Source: Hormoscilla sp. GM7CHS1pb
Lineage (GTDB): Bacteria; Cyanobacteriota; Cyanobacteriia; Cyanobacteriales; Desertifilaceae
Length of the DNA: 64,000 nt
Assembly: GCA_014323675.1 (NCBI GenBank)
Contig: JACONN010000003.1
Location: forward strand, 496,001 to 560,000
Reading direction: 5' to 3'
Position numbers and translations under genes: made by a program. Shown one piece after another: positions 54,687 through 64,000 of this stretch. Every line of letters starts with the position of its first letter. The first letter of the stretch is position 1. The notes under the pieces were generated by a model. The model saw only the letters and a list, made by a program, of their open reading frames with translations, ran no database searches and was not told the origin of the DNA.

Positions 54687-55498
54687 ATGACTATTGCAGC
54701 TATTAAAACCCCCCCTGTTGTTTATCCAGAACCAGACGGCGAGCCTATGGCAGAAAGCGATCCCGCCCGTAAATATCTAGTTTATGGCGTTGAGGCCCTC
54801 CAAGAATATTTTAGTCACCGCCCGGATGTTTACGTTACGGGCAATCTCTGGCTATCTTACACCAAAGGCGTTCCTAGTGCGGCGGTCTGTCCCGACGTAT
54901 TTATAGTCTTTGGGGTAGAAAACCGCGAGCGCCAAAGTTACAAGGTCTGGGAAGAAAATGGCAAAACACCAGATTTTGTTCTGGAAGTGACTTCTAAAAA
55001 GACCTACCGTAAGGACGAAGAAGAGAAACCGGACATTTACGCTTCTCTGGGGTCTCGGAATATTTCCAATATGACCCCACGGGAGATTATATCAACCCAC
55101 AGATCAAAGGACGGCGTTTAGTGGGCTCGCGCTATCAAGTTCTCACTCCCTCGCGCACCGAAGATGGAACGCTAGTTTTCTTTTCTGTTGTGTTAGGATT
55201 GGAGATGCGGCTGCTTCCGGATGGTCGGTTGCAGTTTTTCGATCCTAAAACTGGAGAGTATTTACGAACTCCTCAAGAGTCGGAACGAGAGCGAGTGCGG
55301 GAAAAAGAACTGGCCGCACAAGAACGAGAACGGGCCGAACGCGAAAAAGAACTGGCGGCTCGCGAACGAGAACGGGCCGATCGCGAAAAAGAACGGGCCG
55401 ATCGCGAAAAAGAACTGGCCGCACAAGAACGAGAACGGGCCGAACGACTGGCCGCCCGATTGCTCGAACTAGGAATAGATCCTGACCTTAAGAATTAA
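54687..55498 (+). pseudogene. Uma2-family protein, one frameshift
   Basis: The frame starts MTIAAIKTPPVVYPEPDGEP, a common start of this subgroup. PDVFIVFGVEN and DFVLEVTSKKTYRKDEEEK hold the D...E-x-x-x-K nuclease core. Near 55050, at a GGGG run, the frame shifts from LYASLG to SEYFQYDPTGDYINPQ. The C-terminus is a long charged helix of EREKELAAQERERAE-type repeats and ends ARLLELGIDPDLKN. Restoring one base gives about 270 residues. A second, shorter relative starts at 55662. Confidence 0.83.
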
Positions 55499-55661
55499 TT
55501 GTCACCCAAGTTGCCGACCTCGGTGGACAAAAATATTTACAGATTCACTCCTAGTTGGCTTAACAGATCGATGGTGGGCGATGCCCACCATCGATCTTGA
55601 GTTAGAATAGCAGTAAATAAGCTAAGATAATGATATAGCAATCGACAAGAAATCAAAAACC

Positions 55662-55936
55662 ATGACCATTGCACCTGAAAAAAACCCGATCGCTTATCCC
55701 GAACCAGACGGGGAACCGATGGCAGAAAGTGACGCGACCCGCAAATATCTAGTTTATGGGGTTGAAGCACTGAAACAATATTTTCGTCACCGGTCAGATG
55801 TTTACGTTTCGGGGAATTATGGGTATCTTATGAGGAAGGGGTTCCCGAGGCGGCTGTCTGTCCGGATGTGTTTGTAGTATTTGGGGTAGAGAAACGTCAA
55901 CGGGAAACTTATCATGGTTCAATTAGCTCAGTCTAG
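55662..55936 (+). pseudogene. Second Uma2-family gene, frameshifted and truncated
   Basis: MTIAPEKNPIAYPEPDGEPM to VYVSGN is clearly paralogous to the gene 975 bp upstream. A shift near 55817 leads to ELWVSYEEGVPEAAVCPDVF and VVFGVEKRQRETYHG, ending at a stop at about 55934. Only the N-terminal third remains, without the E-x-x-x-K core. Confidence 0.78.
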
Positions 55937-56015
55937 TTGTTTACTGATTAGATTATAGGAGATGTAATTGATTTCGTCCAAGCGATCGGGGGTGGGCCGC
56001 CGCCCACCAGAGTAA

Positions 56016-56843
56016 TTACATGATTTTCTCCAAACCGTAAACCAAAGTCTTCAACTGCAATATTTTGCGAATTGCTAGCAACACGCCCGGCATATAGCAA
56101 TAGCGATCGCTCGTATCGTGACGCAAGGTATAGATTTGCCCCTGGGCACCAAAAATAACTTCCTGATGGGCAATCAAACCCGGTAACCGGACGCTATGAA
56201 TGCGAATCCCTTCATCAGCCAAACTCCCCCGGGCCCCAGCTAACTTTTCCGTTTCTGTCACCGAGGGTGGGTTGAAAGTTTTGCCCATTTCTGCTAGCAT
56301 CTGAGCAGTCTTAACGGCGGTACCGCTGGGGGCGTCCGCTTTTTGATTGTGGTGCAGTTCGATGATTTCCACGTGATCGAAATATTTAGATGCTTGCAGG
56401 GCCGCTTGCTGCAACAACACCATGCCAATGGAAAAATTGGGGATAATTAAACATCCCGTACTAGCTTTATCGGCAAATTCAGCTAACTCGGCAATTTGCG
56501 CGGGACTCAAACCCGTAGTCCCGACCACAGGCCGAATGCCATAGGCGATCGCCGATCGGACATTATCGTAAACTGAGTCAGGATGGGTAAAGTCAACTAT
56601 CACGCCCAGTTGTTTTTCCTGTGCCGCAAAGGCCAACACTGACTCTAATTGATTGAGGATCGGCACTTCCACAGCACCGCATCCCGCCACTTCCCCAACA
56701 TCCTGGCCGTTAAATTTCGGGTTGTTGTCAACAGCGCCCACCAAGGTCATATCCTCTGCTTGCGCCACCGCCTTAATCACCTCGCGTCCCATTTTGCCAG
56801 CAGCACCATTAACAACTACGGGAATGGGTTGATTACTTGTCAT
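56016..56843 (-). CDS. dapB: 4-hydroxy-tetrahydrodipicolinate reductase
   Basis: DapB reduces hydroxy-tetrahydrodipicolinate in the lysine/diaminopimelate pathway. 275 residues: NAD(P)H-binding [33 protein letters not shown]. The catalytic region is [16 protein letters not shown] (the HH and K of the family), and the C-terminal [16 protein letters not shown] follows. Full length. Convergent with the Uma2 remnant and divergent from the hydrolase gene. Confidence 0.96.
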   Translation of the reverse strand: MTSNQPIPVVVNGAAGKMGREVIKAVAQAEDMTLVGAVDNNPKFNGQDVGEVAGCGAVEVPILNQLESVLAFAAQEKQLGVIVDFTHPDSVYDNVRSAIAYGIRPVVGTTGLSPAQIAELAEFADKASTGCLIIPNFSIGMVLLQQAALQASKYFDHVEIIELHHNQKADAPSGTAVKTAQMLAEMGKTFNPPSVTETEKLAGARGSLADEGIRIHSVRLPGLIAHQEVIFGAQGQIYTLRHDTSDRYCYMPGVLLAIRKILQLKTLVYGLEKIM

Positions 56844-57065
56844 CGGTCAAAAGTCCTTTATCCTCAGTTGAGAGTTAACTGTTATCATAGCCCAAGTTGC
56901 TACCTATAAAAAAATAAACCCTAGGATGGAGTATTTGAGAAAAATAGAGCCTAAAATGAAGAATATAGTCTATATTGACACTGTCAAACGGCAGGGGAGA
57001 GCTTCATTGTGTTTGTGTAGGTCGTAACTTGAGTTATCATATTCGATAGCTATCATATTGAACTT

Positions 57066-57929
57066 ATGGACAAGCAAACCCTTTATAACCTGGTAGTGGG
57101 TGATTTTTTCTGGATGCGCCTGCTGCGTTTAGCTGCTCTAATCTATGGCACGATCTGCTTGTATGGCATCTTCTGGTCCGATCGGATGATTTTTCAACCC
57201 CATCCATCCAGCTATCGGGACACAGATAAGATTATCAAACTCAAATCAGGCCCTGACCTGCAAATCTCAGCCATTCACCTGCCCAACCCTGCTGCGACCT
57301 ACACCATTCTCTACAGCCACGGGAACGGGGAAGACTTGGGAGACATAGATCCCACCTTGCGAAATTTGCAATCTTTGGGCTTTGCTGTCTTCGCCTACGA
57401 CTACCAGGGTTATGGTACTAGCCAGGGAAAACCCTCCGAACGCAACACTTATGCAGATGTTAATGCGGCTTACAACTATCTGACCCAAAGCTTGGGGATT
57501 CCTCCTAGTCAGATTATCGCCTATGGACGTTCTTTAGGTGGAGGTCCGGCCGTTGACTTAGCAGGGCGTCAACCAGTTGCTGGTTTAGTGGTAGAAAGCA
57601 CCTTCATCACCACATTTAGAGTCAGAACCCGCATTCCCATTGTCCCCTTTGACAAATTTGACAATCTTGGCAAGATTAAAAATGTTCGTTGTCCAGTTCT
57701 GGTAATTCACGGCACAGCTGACCGAACTATCCCCTTTGCCCACGGACAGAAACTCTATGCAGCTGCTGGAGAACCCAAACGCTTTCTACAGGTTTTGGGT
57801 GCAGGTCATAACAACCTGCATAGCTTTGCTGGTGAAGATTATGACAAAACAATGCTTGATTTTGCTCAACTGGTTAGCCAGTCTCATCCCATCGGCGTAA
57901 CAAAACATCGTGATTATACTGAGAAATAA
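57066..57929 (+). CDS. Membrane-anchored alpha/beta hydrolase (ABHD17/BEM46-like)
   Basis: 287 residues. One N-terminal transmembrane segment (LLRLAALIYGTICLYGIFW) precedes a serine hydrolase domain. It has YSHGNGEDLG (oxyanion-loop region), nucleophile elbow GRSLGGGPAVDLA, VIHGTADRTIPFAHG (acid D) and GAGHNNLHSF (H). This is a BEM46/ABHD17-like fold; substrate unknown. Intact. The gap to chlI is about 41 bp, so the two may be co-transcribed. Confidence 0.85.
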   Translation: MDKQTLYNLVVGDFFWMRLLRLAALIYGTICLYGIFWSDRMIFQPHPSSYRDTDKIIKLKSGPDLQISAIHLPNPAATYTILYSHGNGEDLGDIDPTLRNLQSLGFAVFAYDYQGYGTSQGKPSERNTYADVNAAYNYLTQSLGIPPSQIIAYGRSLGGGPAVDLAGRQPVAGLVVESTFITTFRVRTRIPIVPFDKFDNLGKIKNVRCPVLVIHGTADRTIPFAHGQKLYAAAGEPKRFLQVLGAGHNNLHSFAGEDYDKTMLDFAQLVSQSHPIGVTKHRDYTEK

Positions 57930-57970
57930 CAACCGACAACTGACAACTGACAACTAACATAGGTAATTTT

Positions 57971-59095
57971 GTGGTGAGCCTGATTGCTGATTTGAAGTCC
58001 GCGACGGTAGGAACCCTAGCTAGTCCTACTGTAAATTATGCTACGCGCCGTGCGGTTTTTCCCTTCACTGCTATAGTGGGGCAAGAAGATATGAAACTGG
58101 CGCTGCTGTTGAACGTGATTGACCCCAAGATCGGAGGGGTGATGATTATGGGCGATCGGGGTACTGGCAAGTCTACTACCATCCGGGCCCTCGCAGACCT
58201 GTTGCCAGAAATAGAAGTGGTCGCCGATGACCCCTTCAACAGCCATCCGGCGGACCCGGAACTGATGTCTGATGAAGTCAAGCAGCGGATAGAACAACAT
58301 GAAGAAATTCCCGTGGTCCGTAAAAAGGTGATGATGGTAGACTTGCCTCTCGGGGCGACAGAGGATAGAGTCTGCGGTACGATCGACATTGAAAAGGCTC
58401 TTTCGGAGGGCGTCAAGGCTTTTGAACCGGGACTGCTGGCCAAAGCAAATCGCGGTATTCTTTACGTGGATGAGGTCAACCTCCTGGACGATCATTTAGT
58501 TGACGTGCTGCTAGACTCCGCCGCTAGTGGTTGGAATACTGTCGAACGGGAGGGAATTTCCGTGCGTCACCCGGCCAGTTTCGTGCTGGTGGGTTCTGGT
58601 AATCCCGAAGAAGGAGAACTGCGCCCTCAATTGCTCGATCGCTTTGGCATGCACGCGGAGATCCGGACTGTCAAAGATCCTGCTTTACGAGTGCAAATTG
58701 TCGAACAACGATCGGCTTTTGACCAAAATCCCCCGGAATTTATGGAAAAACACCGCGACACCCAAGCAGAACTGCAAAATCAATTGGTAACTGCTCGGAA
58801 ACAGTTGCGGTCCGTTGAGATAGATTACGACTTGCGAGTGCAAATCTCCCAAGTTTGCTCTCAACTGGATGTGGATGGTTTGCGAGGCGATATTGTCACT
58901 AATCGTGCGGCCAAAGCTTTGGCAGCTTTTGAAGGACGCACAGAAGTTACAGTTGATGATATCGGGCGCGTGGTAACTCTCTGCTTGCGCCACCGACTGC
59001 GCAAAGATCCTTTGGAATCAATTGATTCTGGAACCAAGGTGCAAAAGGTATTTTGCCAGGTATTTGACCTAGAAATACAAGAAAACGACAAGTAG
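57971..59095 (+). CDS. chlI: Magnesium chelatase ATPase subunit I
   Basis: ChlI is the AAA+ motor for Mg2+ insertion into protoporphyrin IX in chlorophyll synthesis. 374 residues with a GTG start at 57971 ([13 protein letters not shown]); the next GTG 57974 is also possible. [20 protein letters not shown], Walker [11 protein letters not shown], Walker [21 protein letters not shown], sensor-1 [20 protein letters not shown] and C-terminal [12 protein letters not shown]. Intact and normal length. A strong hairpin GTTCCCAGGC/GCCTGGGAAC lies just downstream (about 59110-59133). Confidence 0.97.
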   Translation: MVSLIADLKSATVGTLASPTVNYATRRAVFPFTAIVGQEDMKLALLLNVIDPKIGGVMIMGDRGTGKSTTIRALADLLPEIEVVADDPFNSHPADPELMSDEVKQRIEQHEEIPVVRKKVMMVDLPLGATEDRVCGTIDIEKALSEGVKAFEPGLLAKANRGILYVDEVNLLDDHLVDVLLDSAASGWNTVEREGISVRHPASFVLVGSGNPEEGELRPQLLDRFGMHAEIRTVKDPALRVQIVEQRSAFDQNPPEFMEKHRDTQAELQNQLVTARKQLRSVEIDYDLRVQISQVCSQLDVDGLRGDIVTNRAAKALAAFEGRTEVTVDDIGRVVTLCLRHRLRKDPLESIDSGTKVQKVFCQVFDLEIQENDK

Positions 59096-59609
59096 TTGGG
59101 AGCCCCTCGTTCCCAGGCACTGCCTGGGAACGAAAATCTAGAGGCTCTGGCTCCCCGCCCGGGTCAGAGGGTCTCCCCGCCCGAGTTAGGTGAGCTCCGC
59201 AATCTACTTGACAAAAATGAAGTTTCCATTAATTCCCGTCCCCACAGAGACGCTAACAGACATCCTAAACCTCCCCGCCCGGGTCTGAGGATCTCCCCGC
59301 CCGGGTCTGAGGGTCTCACCGGCTTGCAAAACCTGTGGCTGCTTAATCATGTTTCCATTAATTCCCGTCCCCGCAGAGACGCTAACAGACATCCTAAACC
59401 TATATCCCCTCCCTTGTCAAGCACTACGCTAAAGATCCATAAGCTCAGCTTACTAGAGGTCAGAATTTAATTATTTTTTAAGGATTATTAACAAAAATTC
59501 CCCTGAGTTATGTTTTAATGGTAGTCATTATGTACAGGAGAGCGCCCTGCGATTCCCTCAAGGTCGCTATTGCGCGTCCATTCACAAATAATACAGGAGA
59601 AAACAGACA
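59096..59609. other. Repeat-rich spacer between chlI and the cadherin-like gene
   Basis: Terminator-like hairpin at about 59109-59133, several CCCCGCCCGGGTCTGAGG units (about 59155-59320), and two 52-bp direct repeats at about 59222-59270 and 59351-59399. No gene. Confidence 0.65.
59222..59386. repeat. Two CRISPR-repeat-like dispersed copies
   Basis: Each is a 36-nt block (59222-59257 and 59351-59386) running from GTTTCCATTAATTCCCGTCC to GACGCTAAC. Both carry the identical flank AGACATCCTAAACC. The gap between them holds GC-rich repeats instead of a normal spacer, so this is not a CRISPR array. Confidence 0.6.
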
Positions 59610-61818
59610 ATGTTCTTTTCGTTCGGTTTTCACGGCTTCGGTTCGTTTCGGTTGTCTCCCTCTATCAACTATGGCCCCATGGACCTCAGCCTCAGCAACC
59701 GCTCCATCGACGAAAACGTCGCGGCCAACACTGTTGTCGGCACTTTCTCGACTAGCGACTGGTATATGGATCGACATACCTACCGATTTGGTAGCGGGTG
59801 CAGGAGATGCGGATAACGATGCCTTCACCATTGTCGGTAACCAACTGCAAATCAACAGTTCCCCAGACTTTGAGACTCAGTCCAGTTACAACATCCGAGT
59901 TCAAACTACCGATACGGGAGGAAAGAGTTACTCGAAGAAATTGACCATTAACATCAACGACGTTGATGAACGTCCCACCGACCTCGACCTCAGCAACAAC
60001 AGCATCGACGAAAACGTCGCAGCCAACACTGTTGTCGGCACCTTCTCAACCGATACAGGGGATAGCTTTATCTACCGGTTGGTAGCGGGTGCAGGAGATG
60101 CGGATAACGATGCCTTCACCATTGTCGGGAACCAACTGGTCATCAACAGTTCCCCAGACTTTGAGACTCAGTCCAGTTACAACATCCGAGTTCAAACTCT
60201 CCATAACAATTGGCGGAATTGGCGGAATTTCCCGAATTGGTGGAGTAATTCGCCAAGTTACTCGGAGAACTTGACCATTAACATCAACGACGTTGATGAA
60301 CGTCCCACCGACCTCGACCTCAGCAACAACAGCATCGACGAAAACGTCGCGCCCAACACTGTTGTCGGCACCTTCTCGACCACCGACCCCGATACAGGGG
60401 ATAGCTTTACCTACCAGTTGGTAGCGGGTGCAGGAGATACGGATAACGCTGCCTTCACCATTGTCGAGGACCAACTGCTCATCAACAGTTCCCCAGACTT
60501 TGAAGCTCAGTCCAGTTACAGCATCCTCGTTCAAACTACCGATGCGGGAGGAGAGAGTTACTCGGAGAACTTGACCATTAACATCAACGACGTTAATGAA
60601 AATAGTCCGCCTGTAGCTATGGACGACAGCATCACTACTCTGGAACAAACAGCAGTCACGCTCGACGTTCTCGCCAACGACACCGACCCCGATGGCAACC
60701 CCATCCAACTCGTAGGTTATGAAACTGCTACCAACGGCACCGTTACCCATGGCACTCCAGACTCCCCGGGTAAAGACCTGCTAATTTACACCCCCAATTC
60801 AGGTTTCACGGGAAATGACAGCATCACCTATACTATATCTGATGGTAATGCTGCTTTCGACACTGCGGAGGTGAACATAACAGTAAATTCTGCCCCTGAA
60901 GAAGTTATTCAACTGAAGATCACTCCTTCAGAACCGGTCAAAGCAGTAGAACCAAACACAAGCGTCAGCTTTGATGTCAACTACTCTACCGAACCTGCGG
61001 AAACTCCCACCACAGGAATAGCCTTTCACATGCATTGGGACAGTTCTCAAGTAGCATTCGATCCAGTCACTGGTCTGACCGAGCATTTTCCTTTGGGCGC
61101 ACAACCTATAAGTGCAGTCTTGGACGATCCGATCGCCAACGGGGGTTTGGACGGCGACCCGAACACAGACAAATACATCCTGCAAGCTTGGGTAGATGAA
61201 GACGGAAATTGGCCCAACAATTCTAATCCTACCCTTTACACGGCCAACTTCACAGCGTTACCAGGGTTTGAAGGGACGCAGATCAACTTTAGTGCCAACC
61301 CAGATAACCTGCCTGCAAATAGCAACTTTGTCTCCAGTTCCATTGCATTAACCTCGCCTGCTCCATCACCGACATTGGACATTGATGGGAATGGAGTTAT
61401 AGATGCGTTAACTGACGGCCTTGTGGCCATACGTTATCTCTTCGGGTTCAGGGGAGAGACTTTGACTAAAGATGTTGTAGGCGAAGGTGCCACCAGCGAT
61501 ACATCAGAAATTGTTACCTACTTGGACGAAGTGGGGGACATGATGTTAGATATAGATGGCAATGGCACGGCAGGAGCGTTAACTGATGGCATTTTATTCC
61601 TGCGCCATGCTCTCGGATTCTCTGATCAGGCTTTGATCCAGGGTGCAATAAGCGAAGGTGCCACCCGTACTACGGCGACGGCAATTAATGAGCACATGCA
61701 ATCCTTCTCAGGTGTAGTAAGCGAAGGTGCCACTGATCCGGGAATTCTAGATCCATTCTCTGACACGCAATCCAACGACTCCTTCTACGACTCCTTCTAC
61801 TCCTTCGAAGTGCTGTAA
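59610..61818 (+). pseudogene. Cadherin-like/dockerin-like surface protein, one frameshift near the N-terminus
   Basis: From ATG 59610 (MFFSFGFHGFGSFRLSPSIN) the frame enters DLSLSNRSIDENVAANTVVG and shifts near 59755-59785 to the long frame. Three cadherin-like repeats of about 100 residues follow (SIDENVA...TVVGTFST ... INSSPDFETQSSYNI ... LTININDV); their DNA is nearly identical. A VCBS-type domain (PPVAMDDSITTLEQTAVTLD; TYTISDGNA) and a cohesin-like domain (GIAFHMHWDSSQVAF) come next. Two Ca2+-loop units (LDIDGNGVIDALTDGLVAIR; LDIDGNGTAGALTDGILFLR) end it. No secretion signal is obvious. Likely an adhesin or matrix protein of the cell surface. The final part is duplicated at 46840-47256. 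Confidence 0.8.
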
Positions 61819-62131
61819 AACCTTATTCCTCTCCTTCCCGGGCTCCGCCTGGGAAGGCATATTGGAGGAGGCCTAGGAGCTCTGTTAGCGTCCCTGTTTG
61901 TTAGGGACGGGAATTAATGGAAACATCATATTTTTGTCTGTCATTCCAATTCTGGTTGTTCAGCTAATTATTTCCGTCAGCTGAACTGGTCAGATCTGAT
62001 CGGTAAAGAAACCAATAAGGAGAAAAGAAATGGGGTGCATCCCACTTTCGCAAGGGCGAAGCATTCGGAGAGTCCATCTGTAAACTTATATCATAATTTG
62101 TCGCCCGAATGCTTCGCCCCTACAGCTATCT
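61819..62131. other. Spacer with hairpin, CRISPR-like repeat and mobile element
   Basis: It holds the GGGCTCCGCCTGGGAAGG sequence shared with the fragment at 46840-47256, the third CRISPR-repeat-like copy (61884-61924, opposite orientation), and the start of a nested inverted-repeat element. Confidence 0.6.
61884..61924. repeat. CRISPR-repeat-like single copy
   Basis: It ends GGGAATTAATGGAAAC and contains GTCCCTG...AGGGAC, a hairpin. Same family as the two copies at 59222-59386 but inverted. Confidence 0.55.
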
Positions 62132-62152
62132 TTGCAAATCTGGGATGCACCC
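62032..62152. mobile_element. Nested inverted-repeat element upstream of the RTX protein
   Basis: Outer ends GGGGTGCATCCCA (62032-62044) and TGGGATGCACCC (62141-62152) are inverted. Inner ends GGGCGAAGCATTCGG and CCGAATGCTTCGCCC (62053-62121) match the element at 54102-54170. It probably replaced the 5' end of the RTX gene. Confidence 0.65.
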
Positions 62153-62950
62153 GGCAACTTTAACTCCATCACCCCCATCACCCTGCCGGAGAATTTCGCC
62201 CGAATAGGCGACGAGACCAATTTGTATGTAGAAGATTTGGATAGTGATGGTAAGGATGAGATTCTGGTTCAAGAAAAACAAAGGGATCGGTCCCCCACCA
62301 GTCGGGTATTGTCCTGGAATGATGAGCAAAATTTCACCGAATATCCGCTCCCTGAAGTGCTTCAAGTTGACGGTCAAAACATGCAACTGTATATTGCCGA
62401 TTATAATGGCAATGGGCAAAACGATAATATTCTGGTTCAGGATTCTGAAAACGATTCAGCGCTGCTATACAGCCTTTTCCTGGGGAACAATGACTACCGT
62501 CAAGGGGGAGCAGGAGACGATACCCTCACAGGGGGTAATGGAGACGACGGGCTTTACGGACACGGGGGCAACGATAGCCTCACCGGGGACAGCGGCAATG
62601 ATACCCTAGATGGGGGCAGCGGTCGTGATTTCCTCCATGGCGGAACTGGAAACGATATCCTCAGTGGGGGTGACGAACATGATTGGCTTTACGGCAATGA
62701 GGGCAGTGATACTTTTGTCTTGGTCTCCTGGGGCGCGGATGGGGATTTATGGGATGTTATCGGCGACTTTGAGGATGGCAAGGACTTAATCCGGTTAGAA
62801 GGAGGCGTGAGAGACTTGAGTTTTGCTGATTTAGAAATTATCTCTGACGGCGGTGATACTTTGATCAGGTCTTCTGAGGAAGAGTGGAAAATATTGGCAT
62901 TTTTGTGGGGAGTTGGTCCTGGGCAAATTGATGCTTCTGATTTTATTTAG
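62132..62950 (+). CDS. RTX/hemolysin-type Ca2+-binding repeat protein, probably 5'-truncated
   Basis: The 272-residue open frame has no good start (TTG 62132 lies inside the mobile element), so it is likely the C-terminal part of a longer protein. An FG-GAP-like section comes first (YVEDLDSDGKDEILVQEKQ; IADYNGNGQNDNILVQD). Then come RTX nonapeptides (GGAGDDTLTGGNGDDGLYGH; GGSGRDFLHGGTGNDIL) that bind Ca2+ outside the cell. The C-terminus (DTFVLVSWGADGDLWDVIGD, DLIRLEGG) is typical of type I secreted proteins. Probably an extracellular or surface protein next to the cadherin-like one. Confidence 0.75.
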   Translation: MQIWDAPGNFNSITPITLPENFARIGDETNLYVEDLDSDGKDEILVQEKQRDRSPTSRVLSWNDEQNFTEYPLPEVLQVDGQNMQLYIADYNGNGQNDNILVQDSENDSALLYSLFLGNNDYRQGGAGDDTLTGGNGDDGLYGHGGNDSLTGDSGNDTLDGGSGRDFLHGGTGNDILSGGDEHDWLYGNEGSDTFVLVSWGADGDLWDVIGDFEDGKDLIRLEGGVRDLSFADLEIISDGGDTLIRSSEEEWKILAFLWGVGPGQIDASDFI

Positions 62951-63429
62951 TTACGGTAACGCCGTTGTTCTCCCTGGGGGGCTCCTTGACCGCTGGTGTA
63001 GGGAACCCGTTGGTAGCTGGGTGCCAGGTGCGTTCCCACGGCTTCGGGGCCGTAGCCGCTTATCAACCGGTGAAATTGTCAGAATTTTACCTTTTCTTTA
63101 CCAACTGCCCCTAAGTACATAGGCAAAATTCTTTTGATATTTTTTCCAAAGCTGAGAGGGGAGTAGGGAGCAGGGAGCAATGTTTGCACAAAGGTGAATG
63201 TCAACAGTTTAGACAATGGCGGCTTCCAGATAGCCGGTATCAACAAGGACCAAGCCAACCTCCTACATGACTCAGTTGGGGGAACCTGTCCAGATCTGCT
63301 AGTGGGGACGATCGATGTCTCCTGTGTGCCGTATGTCCCTTCGATGTCTACCGTTCCGGAAAAATCGGGATGCATGACAAAAACCCCGAAGACATCGCAG
63401 AGACATCAAAGGGTCATATCGATTAAGGG
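62951..63429. other. Non-coding region with a DFSGTV repeat
   Basis: No supported gene. A degenerate MITE-like piece (GTGTAGGGAACCCGTTGG) lies at about 62996-63014. A copy of the 18-bp repeat family is at 63350-63366 on the minus strand. Short open frames are not convincing. Confidence 0.5.
63350..63366 (-). repeat. DFSGTV repeat, copy 5
   Basis: GATTTTTCCGGAACGGT on the minus strand in non-coding DNA, 64 bp from the leuB stop. Confidence 0.65.

Positions 63430-64000
<571 letters not shown>

Noticed and set aside
59222-59386. CRISPR array
   Set aside because: Only two copies, separated by about 93 bp of GC-rich repeats, and the sequence similarity extends beyond the repeat into the flank. 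No cas genes are present.

Overview
The window looks like the chromosome of a cyanobacterium. The palindrome GCGATCGC and its variants (HIP1-type sites) are scattered through it. It carries magnesium-chelatase chlI, two cobalamin genes, a nickel superoxide dismutase with its maturation protease, and a mycosporine-type biosynthetic locus. The many interspersed repeats, tandem repeats, duplicated fragments and broken genes resemble a repeat-rich filamentous (Oscillatoriales-like) genome, but I cannot fix the genus.

Layout. 0-5 kb: a broken FitAB/VapBC-type toxin-antitoxin pair, frameshifted grxC and gshB, murD, and a sodium:solute symporter truncated by a duplicated block. 5-10 kb: a 539-bp near-identical direct repeat (5087-5625 and 7666-8204) carrying an HTH gene, one intact and one decayed nucleotidyltransferase/HTH module, a Uma2-type nuclease gene and a broken Rpn-type nuclease gene. 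10-13 kb: a large STAND (NB-ARC) ATPase with short repeats at both ends. 14-21 kb: an Hsp70-like gene, sodN-sodX, a periplasmic sulfatase and a decayed second sodX. 21.3-23.2 kb: an overlapping AAA ATPase/PIN pair that looks like a defence or toxin module.

23.3-40.3 kb, all on the minus strand, is the centrepiece: a roughly 17-kb operon-like run related to mycosporine-like amino acid (MAA) biosynthesis. In transcription order it reads sugar-phosphate cyclase (mysA-like), O-methyltransferase (mysB), ATP-grasp ligase (mysC), sodium symporter, EamA exporter, C-A-PCP-TE NRPS, second O-methyltransferase, D-Ala-D-Ala-ligase-like gene (mysD, frameshifted), second EamA exporter, TauD-type dioxygenase, second symporter (frameshifted). 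The first three enzymes would make 4-deoxygadusol and attach glycine. The mysD-type ligase and/or the NRPS would add a second amine, the dioxygenase and extra methyltransferase would tailor it, and the transporters would move product or precursors. The NRPS condensation motif and A-domain code, the extra methyltransferase's catalytic position and the cyclase active site all look atypical, so the product may not be a standard shinorine-type compound.

41-64 kb: a Gfo/Idh/MocA oxidoreductase divergent from the MAA operon, cobH and cobL (divergent), a 180-bp tandem repeat, a duplicated dockerin-like fragment, remnants of an NHLM/NHLP-type peptide exporter, a DUF4058 gene, a deaminase-toxin fragment with an intact Imm1-type immunity gene, an IS1-type transposase remnant, two Uma2-type pseudogenes, dapB, an alpha/beta hydrolase, chlI, a cadherin/dockerin-like surface protein, an RTX-repeat protein fragment and a frameshifted leuB at the edge.

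Two general features stand out. First, many genes, including ones expected to be important (gshB, leuB), carry single frameshifts next to short homopolymers, so either the genome is decaying or the assembly has indel errors. Second, an 18-bp sequence (GATTTTTCCGGAACGGTG and close variants, reading DFSGTV in one frame) occurs six times, several times apparently in frame inside genes.
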